Shown: positions 7,925 to 13,513 of the stretch, one piece after another
Numbering within the stretch: the first letter of the stretch is position 1
Layout of the letters: the number at the start of each line of letters is the position of its first letter
Assembly (NCBI GenBank): GCA_052108535.1
Contig: JBQDZM010000055.1
Coordinates: forward strand, 1 to 13,513
Direction of reading: 5' to 3'
Source of the DNA: Galactobacter sp052108535
Lineage (GTDB): Bacteria > Actinomycetota > Actinomycetes > Actinomycetales > Micrococcaceae
DNA length: 13,513 nt
Notes under the pieces: generated by a model
What the model saw: only the letters and a program-made list of their open reading frames with translations
The model's database searches: none
Told to the model about the DNA's origin: nothing
Program-made: the position numbers and the translations under genes

Positions 7925-8791
7925 TCAGGCCAGTATGGTGCGTCGCTTACGTGAGGGCGTGGGGGCGTAGGCCTCGTGGAGGGCACGGTCAACGAGGCCG
8001 CTTCTGACGCGGGCGCCGGTGAAGGTCCGGAAGATCGAGACCCACTGGTCGGCGACCACGGCCATGCCGGGGATGGCGCGGACGTCGGCTTCGCGGGCCA
8101 AGCGGACCACGGGTGTGGAGTGCGGTCCAAGGGCCAGGTCGATCACGGCCTTGGCCTCCACGACGGCCTCTGCCGGCAGCGAGAACTCGTGGGCGAGCGG
8201 TCCCATGTCCCCGAGTGGGGTCGCGTTGATCAGGACCTGCGTGTCACCAGGGACGGCAGGAGCCCAGGTGAACCCGTGCAGGGACGCCAGTAGTCGGCCG
8301 GCGTGTTCGTTGCGACCGGTGATGGTGACGTCCTGGACGCCGTGCAGGCGCAGCGCGGCGCAGACCGCTGACGCCGGTGCTCCGGCCCCGTGGATGAGGA
8401 CGGAATCCCCCGGGCGGATGCGAGCGCGTTTGATCGCAGAGGCCGCCGCGGCTACCACGGTGTTCACCGCCAGGGTGCTGCCGTCCGAGGAAATGAGCAT
8501 GGCGTTCGCTGCGCCGGCTTCGACAGCGGAGAAATCCGAGTCATCCGCCAACGTCATGGCGTGACGTTCCAAGTGCTTGCCGACGATCACGCCACCGGCA
8601 CCGTGAGAGCGGGCGTGCTGCAGCGCTGCCTCGAGGTCCAGGGTCGGGAGCGGGCGGAACACTGCCTTGACGCGCAGAGAGCGCACCAGATGGTTATAGA
8701 AATCCAGGGCGGGTGCGTAGGGATGCGCGCCGACGGAGAAATAGGGCGTGGTGTGAGCGGCGGCGTGGGGCGCACGAGGCACGCGAGGCAT
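7925..8791 (-). CDS. Shikimate dehydrogenase-like protein with altered active site
   Basis: 288-residue AroE/YdiB-superfamily protein. The NADP-binding half is well kept: HGAGAPAS (134-141), the GR (159-160) found where AroE has NR, NATPLGDMGP (189-198) and a GMAVVADQ helix with the conserved Gln at 249. The N-terminal catalytic half is altered. Aligned without gaps to E. coli AroE from the conserved Asn86 (Asn96 here), catalytic Lys65 falls on Glu75, Asp102 on Val112 (NTD reads NTV), Thr61 on Gly71, and the two serines of the HSKSP motif on Pro24 and Ala26. It is therefore unlikely to make shikimate; a different substrate or a non-catalytic role is possible. The gene lies on the opposite strand, divergent from the monooxygenase operon and convergent with pucR. 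Start: CAT at 8789-8791, with GGAAACTGG upstream at a long spacing. Its place between two catabolic units suggests a dehydrogenase step or a sensor for them. Confidence 0.8.
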   Translation of the reverse strand: MPRVPRAPHAAAHTTPYFSVGAHPYAPALDFYNHLVRSLRVKAVFRPLPTLDLEAALQHARSHGAGGVIVGKHLERHAMTLADDSDFSAVEAGAANAMLISSDGSTLAVNTVVAAAASAIKRARIRPGDSVLIHGAGAPASAVCAALRLHGVQDVTITGRNEHAGRLLASLHGFTWAPAVPGDTQVLINATPLGDMGPLAHEFSLPAEAVVEAKAVIDLALGPHSTPVVRLAREADVRAIPGMAVVADQWVSIFRTFTGARVRSGLVDRALHEAYAPTPSRKRRTILA

Positions 8792-8810
8792 ACGGCATCG
8801 ACCAGTTTCC

Positions 8811-8830
8811 GCGTTCCCGCACTGGAACGC
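8811..8830. promoter_or_regulatory. Perfect inverted repeat upstream of shikimate-dehydrogenase-like gene
   Basis: GCGTTCC (8811-8817) and GGAACGC (8824-8830) are perfect 7-bp arms with a 6-base spacer, ending 20 bases before the start codon of the leftward gene. The half-site GTTCC resembles the GTTCA half-site of the operators at 9040-9074, so a related or shared regulator could bind here. It could also be a leader hairpin in that gene's mRNA. Confidence 0.4.
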
Positions 8831-8838
8831 ACTGCATG

Positions 8839-8877
8839 AAAAAAGGGTGAGTGCGAGACCCGCTTGGGCGGCCTCGC
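8839..8877 (-). other. Leader hairpin followed by T6 tract (possible attenuator)
   Basis: Read on the minus strand, GCGAG pairs with CTCGC (plus-strand arms 8853-8857 and 8873-8877) around an inner CCGC/GCGG stem and a tetraloop, with a small internal loop. About nine bases further on, towards the shikimate-dehydrogenase-like gene, come six T residues (plus-strand A6 at 8839-8844). The gap between stem and T tract is longer than in a normal intrinsic terminator, so attenuation is only a possibility. Confidence 0.25.
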
Positions 8878-8999
8878 AAGATCAATGAGACTCCGCGGGG
8901 GAGGGTCCGGTCAAGGGTTTGTGGACACGTCGCGTCACGTCTTCGTCACACCCGTCATGGGCGGTCCGCGGCGGCGGGAGATTTCCATGAGATGAGCTC

Positions 9000-9028
9000 T
9001 TGACAGCGTGACCTCCCTCACCTGAAAC
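9000..9028 (+). promoter_or_regulatory. Candidate sigma-70-type promoter for the monooxygenase operon
   Basis: A consensus -35 TTGACA sits at 9000-9005. Seventeen bases later TGAAAC (9023-9028) is a weak -10. Transcription would then start near 9035, placing the tandem inverted repeats at 9040-9074 just downstream, where a repressor would block initiation or early elongation. The -35 is clear and the -10 is poor. Confidence 0.4.
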
Positions 9029-9039
9029 TTTTGCTAGGC

Positions 9040-9074
9040 GTTCAAACAATGAACGTTACGTTCATCAGGTGAAC
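9040..9074. promoter_or_regulatory. Two tandem 15-bp inverted repeats, probable operators
   Basis: GTTCA-N5-TGAAC occurs twice, at 9040-9054 and 9060-9074, with centres 20 bp apart (about two helical turns). The inner halves also form a perfect palindrome, TGAACG-TTA-CGTTCA (9050-9064). Four half-sites at this spacing are what two cooperating dimers or a tetramer would bind, and IclR-family proteins often recognise 15-bp dyads as tetramers. An IclR-family gene ends this operon (12494-13279) and is the leading candidate; the shikimate-dehydrogenase side could be controlled too. The repeats are seen directly, the binding protein is inferred. Confidence 0.65.
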
Positions 9075-9102
9075 ACGGAACATTTGGACAGGAGGAGTCG
9101 CC

Positions 9103-10572
9103 ATGACGAAGCAGATGAAGGTCCTCGCCTTCGATTTCAACGGGCCAGCCCACCTCTCTGCAGGGCTCTGGCGCTCCGACCGGGACCGCAGCGAGGACTA
9201 CACCGACCTGCACGCATGGGTGAAGTACGCACAATTGCTGGAGGACGCCTGCTTCGACGGGATGTTCTTCGCGGACAACGACGGCTACCACGAGAAGTTC
9301 AACGGCTCCGCGGACGCCGCCCTACGCGACGCCGCACAGTTCCCAGCCAACGACCCGTCCTACCTGATCCCAGCCATGGCCGCGGCCACCCAACACCTGG
9401 GCTTCGGCGTCACCACCTCCACCGCCTACACCCCGCCCTACACCGTGGCCCGCAAATTCACCACGCTCGACCACCTCACCAACGGCCGCATCGGCTGGAA
9501 CGTGGTCACCTCCTACTCCGACTCGGCCGCCCGCAACCTCGGCAACGGCACCCAGCTGGAGCACGACAAGCGCTACGACCGCGCTGAGGAATTCATCGAC
9601 GTGGCCCTGAAGCTCTGGGAAGGATCCTGGGAGGACGGCGCGGTGGTCCGGGACAAGGACAACTGCACCTACGTTGACCCCACCAAGGTGCACAACATCA
9701 ACCACCACGGCGAGCACTTCACCGTCCCGGGCCTCTTCTACTGCGAGCCATCCGTGCAACGCACCCCGGTCATCTTCCAGGCCGGGGGCTCGCCTAAGGG
9801 AGTGGCGCTCGCCGCCAAGACCGCCGAGGCCGTGTTCATGAACGCCCTGACCAAGCCGGCTCTGAAGAAACAGGTGGACACGCTGCGGGCCAAGGCGGTT
9901 GAGGTCGGCCGCAATCGCGACCACATCGCCACGCTGCAGATGATCACCGTGGTCTCCGCAGCCACTGACGCGGAGGCTCAGGCCAAGTACAACGAGTACC
10001 TGAGCCTCGTGGACTACAACGGCGCCATGGCCCGCTACTCCGGCTGGACCGGCATGGACATGGCCCAATTCGACCCGGACCAGCCCTTCGCAGACGTCAA
10101 AACCAATGCGGGCCAGACCATGGTGGACGTCTTCACCAAACAGGACCCCACCCGCAAGTGGACGCCACGCGACATCGCGGAACAGAACGGCGTCGGCGGG
10201 ACCTCCCCGGTCATCGTGGGTGGGCCGGAGACCGTGGCGGACCAACTGATCAGTTGGCTGGACGAGACCGGCGTGGACGGCTTCAACGTGGCCCACGCAG
10301 CCAAGTTCGCCGACATCGAGGACTTCGCCCGCTTCGTGGTCCCGGAGTTGCAAAAGCGTGGTCGCATGCGCACCAGCTACGAGGGCTCCACCCTGCGGGA
10401 GAACCTCTTCGGCACAGGCAACCAGCAACTGCTCGCAGATCACCCTGGTGCCGCCTATCACCGAGACGGACTGCCAGACGGCGGGGCCTCACCCGCCGCT
10501 ATCACGGCGGCCTCCGCCGTGGTCACCATGGGCGGCGACGCCGCCATCCCCGCCGCGCCTGCGCGGTCCTGA
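9103..10572 (+). CDS. NtaA/SnaA/DszA-family FMNH2-dependent monooxygenase
   Basis: 489-residue oxygenase component of a two-component flavin system in the bacterial luciferase-like superfamily. Known relatives attack nitrilotriacetate or EDTA (NtaA/EmoA), dibenzothiophene sulfone (DszA), dimethyl sulfide (DmoA) and pristinamycin precursors (SnaA), using reduced FMN from a separate reductase and O2. Signatures are MKVLAFDFN near the N-terminus, GWNVVTS (131-137) and QAGGSPKG (226-233), typical of this subfamily. The last 30 or so residues are Ala/Pro-rich and extend past the usual end. ATG 9103 has an excellent AGGAGG (9090-9095) at 7-base spacing, which fixes the start. It is the first gene of the second operon, behind the candidate promoter and tandem operators; the flavin reductase follows 52 bases later. 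Substrate unknown. C-S or C-N bond cleavage would fit the family and, if the two operons cooperate, the thiohydantoin theme of the first. Confidence 0.9.
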   Translation: MTKQMKVLAFDFNGPAHLSAGLWRSDRDRSEDYTDLHAWVKYAQLLEDACFDGMFFADNDGYHEKFNGSADAALRDAAQFPANDPSYLIPAMAAATQHLGFGVTTSTAYTPPYTVARKFTTLDHLTNGRIGWNVVTSYSDSAARNLGNGTQLEHDKRYDRAEEFIDVALKLWEGSWEDGAVVRDKDNCTYVDPTKVHNINHHGEHFTVPGLFYCEPSVQRTPVIFQAGGSPKGVALAAKTAEAVFMNALTKPALKKQVDTLRAKAVEVGRNRDHIATLQMITVVSAATDAEAQAKYNEYLSLVDYNGAMARYSGWTGMDMAQFDPDQPFADVKTNAGQTMVDVFTKQDPTRKWTPRDIAEQNGVGGTSPVIVGGPETVADQLISWLDETGVDGFNVAHAAKFADIEDFARFVVPELQKRGRMRTSYEGSTLRENLFGTGNQQLLADHPGAAYHRDGLPDGGASPAAITAASAVVTMGGDAAIPAAPARS

Positions 10573-10624
10573 ACCACTGACCGTCGGGCATTAACACCTA
10601 CTTGTACATAAGGAGGACACCCTC

Positions 10625-11176
10625 ATGAGCATCATCATCACCGAGCCGGACCCCATCGACCCGGCCGTGCAGCGTCAGGTCTTTGGCGCGCTGCCCACCG
10701 GCGTCACCGCCATCACCGGACTCACCGACGACGGCACCCCGCGAGGATTCGTGGTGGGCACCTTCCAATCCCTGTCCCTGGACCCGCCGCTGGTCACCTT
10801 CTGCGTGGACAAGGGCTCCTCCACCTGGCCCACCCTGCGTTCCCTGGGCCGGTTCACGGCCAACATCCTCTCCACGTCCCAACTGCCGATCTGTCGGGCC
10901 CTGTCCCGGAAGGGGGACGAGAAGTTCAAGGACGTGGCCTACTCGACCTCCTCCATCGGGACTCCACGCATCGACGGTGCCGCGGCCCGAGCGGATTGCG
11001 AGGTGCTCTCCGAGGTCGTGGCGGGGGACCACTACATGATCGTGGGCGCCATCGTGAACCTCGAAGCCGGGGAAGGCGACGCACTGCTCTTCCGCGGCGG
11101 CACATTCGGAGACTTCAACCTCTGGCCGGCGCCGTCCCCCGCATCGACCCCTGCAGCCACCACCGGAAAGGCCTGA
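10625..11176 (+). CDS. Flavin reductase (FMN reductase-like domain)
   Basis: 183-residue NAD(P)H:flavin oxidoreductase of the HpaC/NtaB/DszD-like flavin-reductase family, which supplies reduced FMN to a partner monooxygenase. The split-barrel flavin-binding features are present: FGALPTGVTAITG at 20-32, GTFQSLSLDPPLVTF at 45-59, and the family GDH motif in AGDHYMIVG (133-141), linked to nicotinamide binding. Length is normal. ATG 10625 has a strong AGGAGGA (10611-10617) at 7-base spacing. The gene directly follows the NtaA/DszA-type oxygenase, the expected partner, and is three bases from the SnoaL-like gene, so all are probably cotranscribed. Function as the reductase is well supported; preference for FMN over FAD and for NADH over NADPH cannot be read from sequence. 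Confidence 0.9.
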   Translation: MSIIITEPDPIDPAVQRQVFGALPTGVTAITGLTDDGTPRGFVVGTFQSLSLDPPLVTFCVDKGSSTWPTLRSLGRFTANILSTSQLPICRALSRKGDEKFKDVAYSTSSIGTPRIDGAAARADCEVLSEVVAGDHYMIVGAIVNLEAGEGDALLFRGGTFGDFNLWPAPSPASTPAATTGKA

Positions 11177-11179
11177 CTC

Positions 11180-11611
11180 ATGAGCGTCAACCTGGACAGC
11201 ATCACCCATGCTTGGACCAAGGCCTGGTCAGACGGTGATACCGCGGCCTTCGAGGCCGTCATCGCCCCGGACTATGTCCGTTACTCCAAGACCGGAACCG
11301 AGACCGTGGAGGACGTCCGCCGCCAAATCGAGGAACAGCACGCCGCCTTCTCCGACTTCACCATGAACGTCCTGGACGTCGTGGAAGGCGAGAACGATGC
11401 GGCCATCCGCTGGCGCAGCACCGGCGTCCACACCGGCGAGTACATGGGGGTTCCCCCCACTGGCCGCACCGTTTCGGTGGTTGGGGCCTCGTTCGTGACG
11501 TTCCAGGACGGCAAGGTGATCTCCGAGGCCGTGATCTGGGATCCACGAGAAGTGCTTTCCGCCGTGGGGATCTGGCACCTGGGGCACAACGCACGGACGG
11601 CCACCGCGTGA
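11180..11611 (+). CDS. SnoaL-like (NTF2-fold) protein
   Basis: 143-residue single-domain protein of the SnoaL/NTF2-like group. The pattern of an N-terminal helix (AWTKAWSDGDTAAFEAVIAPDYVRY), a long helix ending in the strand FTMNVLDVVEGENDAAIRW, and the block HTGEYMGVPPTGRTVSVVG matches SnoaL-like polyketide cyclase or ester-cyclase-type proteins. Family members catalyse aldol-type cyclisation, isomerisation or hydrolysis of small molecules, or have no known activity. It starts three bases after the flavin reductase stop and overlaps the aldolase start by four bases (GTGA), so it is embedded in the catabolic operon and probably processes the oxygenated intermediate before aldol cleavage. The fold is recognised with good confidence; the reaction is inferred from context only. 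Confidence 0.78.
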   Translation: MSVNLDSITHAWTKAWSDGDTAAFEAVIAPDYVRYSKTGTETVEDVRRQIEEQHAAFSDFTMNVLDVVEGENDAAIRWRSTGVHTGEYMGVPPTGRTVSVVGASFVTFQDGKVISEAVIWDPREVLSAVGIWHLGHNARTATA

Positions 11612-12387
11612 GCGCCGTCGAGGAGTTTGTCGCCCGGATCCGTGCGCGCGAACGCATCATCGGCTACTGGTTGTGTCAGGACTCGCCCATGATGGCGGAG
11701 CGGCTGGCCCGCGGCGGCTACGACTACCTGTGCATCGACCAGCAGCACGGGCTGATGGGAGCGCGGGATGTTATGAACAACCTGCTCGCCATCGACGCCG
11801 GTGGCGCGCTCGGTGAACGCCCCACCGTCGGGATCGTCCGCGTGGGCGCCAACGATTTCCGTACCATCGGCCAGGTGCTGGACGCCGGCGCCGCCGGAGT
11901 GATCGTGCCCATGGTGGAGAGCGCGGAGGATGCCCAGCGCGTGGTGGAGGCCGTGCGCTATCCACCCCAGGGCAGACGCTCCTACGGCCCCGTTCGCGGC
12001 GAATTGCGCCGCTCCGAGTCCCTCGCCGTGGACAACGAGACCACGTTCGTGGCCGTCATGATCGAGACCGTAGCCGGTCTGGAGAACGTTGAGCAGATCG
12101 CGGCGGTCGACGGCATCGACGCTCTGTATGTCGGTCCCTGGGACCTCACCGTGTCCCTCTCCGGCGGACGCCGCGGCGAACCCGATGCGGAGGCCATGCG
12201 GGATGCCGCCTTCATGACGATCATCGAGGCCGCCCACGCCGCCGGCAAGGCCGTGGGCGTACATTCCGACGACGGCCCCATGGCGGCACAGCGACTGGCC
12301 CTCGGTTTCGACTTCGCCTCCATCGAGGGCGATGTCATCCATCTGGAGCAGATCGCTCAAGCCCACCTGGACCAGGCCAGAGCCTGA
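11608..12387 (+). CDS. HpcH/HpaI-family aldolase
   Basis: 259-residue class II (metal-dependent) aldolase of the HpcH/HpaI family; relatives split 2-oxo-4-hydroxy acids into pyruvate plus an aldehyde at the end of aromatic and other catabolic routes. Residues matching the E. coli HpaI active site are all present: IDQQH with Asp44 and His47, the substrate-binding Arg78 in VRVG, the metal ligands Glu153 (MIETVAGL) and Asp179 (GPWDL), and the VPMVESAEDA and RYPPQGRRSYG blocks. Length is typical. Start is GTG 11608, overlapping the stop of the SnoaL-like gene as GTGA, and the family fold begins within the first 15 residues. It is likely the last catabolic step encoded in this operon, delivering pyruvate or a similar 2-oxo acid and an aldehyde to central metabolism. 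Enzyme class is firm, exact substrate is not. Confidence 0.88.
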   Translation: MSAVEEFVARIRARERIIGYWLCQDSPMMAERLARGGYDYLCIDQQHGLMGARDVMNNLLAIDAGGALGERPTVGIVRVGANDFRTIGQVLDAGAAGVIVPMVESAEDAQRVVEAVRYPPQGRRSYGPVRGELRRSESLAVDNETTFVAVMIETVAGLENVEQIAAVDGIDALYVGPWDLTVSLSGGRRGEPDAEAMRDAAFMTIIEAAHAAGKAVGVHSDDGPMAAQRLALGFDFASIEGDVIHLEQIAQAHLDQARA

Positions 12388-12493
12388 CCTCTCTATCTAC
12401 GGCGTAGCTGACGGGTCCACGGCAAGAGCATCCAACACAGCCACGTCTGAACGGTGGATACAGTGGAGGAGCCGCCCACCAGAAAGCCAGCCC

Positions 12494-13279
12494 ATGCCAC
12501 GCAGCAACGAGACCTCCAGCGTGACCTCCAACCGTTCGGTGGTCCGAGCCATCCACATTCTGAGGGTGCTGGCCGCGCAGGATCACCCACAGACCGTGAC
12601 CGAGGTGGCGCAGGCCGTGGACCTTCCGCGCCCGACCGTCTTCCGGCTCCTCGTGACCCTTGAGGAAGAGGGGATCGTGGATAGGCAGGACACGCTGTAC
12701 TCCTTGGGCTGGGATCTGGCTCGCATCGCTGGCAGCGTGGATCCGGCCTCAACCCTGGTGCCCAGGGTCTCCGGGATTGTTGCGGATCTGGCGGAAGAGC
12801 TGGGCGAGACGGTCACGCTGTCCCTGCGGCGTGGTCGCTACGGTCTCGATCTCGTGGACCAGGCCAACCCCCACGTGATCGGCGTGGAGATGTCTCAAAT
12901 GTTTGGGCAGAAATGGCCGCTGCATGCCTCCTCAACAGGAAAGCTGCTGCTGGCCGAACTCCCGGATGAACAAGTGCGGGCGGCAACAGGACCGAAACTG
13001 GCTGCTCTGACGGCCAAGACCATCACCGATCATGCGGCACTTGCAGCGGAACTCGACCAGATCCGCAGCCAGGGCTGGGCCATGACCGACCAAGAACTCG
13101 AGCAAGACATCGTCTCCGTCGCCGTCCCCATCAGGGACAGTGCAGGAGCACTCATCGCCATCCCGACTTGGGTGGGGCTGGCACATCGGATCGATGCCGC
13201 GCGCCGCGATCAACTGACCGAGGCCCTCATCGCTGGCGCGGAAAGGATCCGCGCGCACCTTCACACCATGCCCAACTGA
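12494..13279 (+). CDS. IclR-family transcriptional regulator
   Basis: 261-residue regulator with an N-terminal winged helix-turn-helix (about residues 12-70, with TVTEVAQAVDLPRPTVFRLLVTL as the recognition unit) and a C-terminal IclR effector-binding domain (about 80-255, including HASSTGKLLLAEL and the IPIRDSAGALIA-type strand, here VAVPIRDSAGALIA). IclR proteins control aromatic and small-acid catabolic operons as tetramers, repressing or activating until an intermediate binds. The gene follows the aldolase by 106 bases in the same direction. ATG 12494 is chosen because it lies just before the HTH; its ribosome binding site is weak (AGAAAG), while a better GGAGG at 12465-12469 is too far away. 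The tandem dyads at 9040-9074 are the likely binding site. The effector may be the monooxygenase substrate or an aldolase-step intermediate. Confidence 0.9.
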   Translation: MPRSNETSSVTSNRSVVRAIHILRVLAAQDHPQTVTEVAQAVDLPRPTVFRLLVTLEEEGIVDRQDTLYSLGWDLARIAGSVDPASTLVPRVSGIVADLAEELGETVTLSLRRGRYGLDLVDQANPHVIGVEMSQMFGQKWPLHASSTGKLLLAELPDEQVRAATGPKLAALTAKTITDHAALAAELDQIRSQGWAMTDQELEQDIVSVAVPIRDSAGALIAIPTWVGLAHRIDAARRDQLTEALIAGAERIRAHLHTMPN

Positions 13280-13402
13280 CTAGCGATGAGACGACGTCCG
13301 TAGCGATGGCCGACGCGAAGAACGATGGGGGATGTCGTTGTTAGCTGACGTGTAGGTGGTCGTGACGCGGACCGAGCCGGCTAGGCGAAGGTCTGAGACG
13401 AG

Positions 13403-13429
13403 AGGCGGTACCCGGGGGTACCGCCTTCT
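13403..13429 (+). terminator. Hairpin terminator candidate after the IclR gene
   Basis: AGGCGGTACC (13403-13412) and GGTACCGCCT (13417-13426) form a perfect 10-bp GC-rich stem with a CGGG tetraloop, followed by TTCT-type pyrimidines rather than a long T run. It sits 124 bases after the IclR stop, at the end of the second operon. The stem is unmistakable; weak U tracts are common in high-GC organisms, so termination is likely but not certain, and it may act in both directions. Confidence 0.6.
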
Positions 13430-13430
13430 G

Positions 13431-13513
13431 CGTGTCTGGAATTGGGTTGTGGGGGGTCGGGAATGGCTTTTTGGTGGTGGTGGGGTAGAGGTGGGTCACA
13501 TTTTGGGGGTTGG
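13431..13513. other. G-rich, C-poor segment at the right edge
   Basis: These 83 bases contain only six C residues and many G runs, including GGTGGTGGTGGGG, and end in GTGGGTCACATTTTGGGGG. This differs sharply from the balanced GC-rich DNA before it. No gene is visible. It could be the start of a mobile element, since GGGTCA-type motifs occur at the ends of some actinobacterial insertion sequences, or a G-quadruplex-prone spacer; the window stops too soon to tell. Confidence 0.3.

Larger units (their letters stand above)
8792..9102. other. Divergent intergenic control region, no gene
   Basis: 311 bases between the shikimate-dehydrogenase-like gene (left, leftward) and the monooxygenase gene (right, rightward). 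No coding potential is convincing. It holds an inverted repeat at 8811-8830, a hairpin near an A/T tract at 8839-8877, a middle stretch with several loose GTCAC copies (8935-8956), a TTGACA-based promoter candidate at 9000-9028, tandem operators at 9040-9074 and a strong ribosome binding site AGGAGG at 9090-9095. Confidence 0.8.

Noticed and set aside
9322..10461. 379-codon minus-strand open frame opposite the monooxygenase
   Set aside because: Low-complexity Val/Gly-rich product that mirrors the strong C-ending codon bias of the plus-strand monooxygenase gene.
11281..12366. 361-codon minus-strand open frame opposite the SnoaL-like and aldolase genes
   Set aside because: It spans two genes with clear family motifs on the other strand and shows no domain of its own.
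12429..12459. ATCCA/TGGAT and CCAC/GTGG nested pairs upstream of the IclR gene as an autoregulatory operator
   Set aside because: Arms are short, pairing is imperfect, and only one TGAAC half-site resembling the 9040-9074 dyads is present.

Overview
The window is GC-rich DNA from what looks like a high-GC Gram-positive bacterium (Actinobacteria, perhaps a Micrococcales lineage). The grounds are the strong G/C third-position bias, tightly overlapping ATGA/GTGA gene junctions, and the actinobacterial flavour of the PucR and IclR regulators. No rRNA, tRNA, CRISPR array or phage gene is visible, so the taxon is an inference.

Region 1 (82-7913, + strand) is one apparent operon. It encodes an NCS1-type (CodB-like) permease, a short HyuA-type hydantoinase/oxoprolinase ATPase-fold protein, three consecutive DUF917 / S-methyl-thiohydantoin-desulfurase-like proteins, and a PucR-family regulator. 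Apart from an 80-base gap after the permease gene, the genes overlap or nearly touch. The simplest reading is import of a small N-heterocycle (hydantoin, thiohydantoin, pyrimidine or purine breakdown product), ring opening by HyuA with DUF917 subunits, and substrate sensing by PucR. The third DUF917 protein has lost several residues shared by the other two and may be non-catalytic.

Region 2 (7925-8791, - strand) is a convergent gene for a shikimate-dehydrogenase-like protein. It keeps the NADP-binding half, but gapless comparison with E. coli AroE shows the catalytic Lys/Asp pair and most shikimate-binding residues replaced. A 311-base divergent control region follows (8792-9102). It holds a perfect 7-bp-arm inverted repeat and a hairpin on the shikimate-dehydrogenase side. 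On the other side it holds a possible sigma-70-type promoter followed by two tandem 15-bp perfect inverted repeats.

Region 3 (9103-13279, + strand) is a second catabolic unit: an FMNH2-dependent NtaA/SnaA/DszA-type monooxygenase, its flavin reductase, a SnoaL-like protein, an HpcH/HpaI aldolase with all catalytic residues, and an IclR-family regulator. It reads as oxygenation of an unknown substrate, processing of the product, and aldol cleavage to a central metabolite, with the IclR protein as the likely ligand of the tandem operators.

The right edge (13280-13513) holds a terminator-like hairpin and then strongly G-rich, C-poor DNA of unknown nature. No single pathway I know joins all these parts, so the window may carry an uncharacterised catabolic system for a heterocyclic, possibly sulfur-containing, compound.
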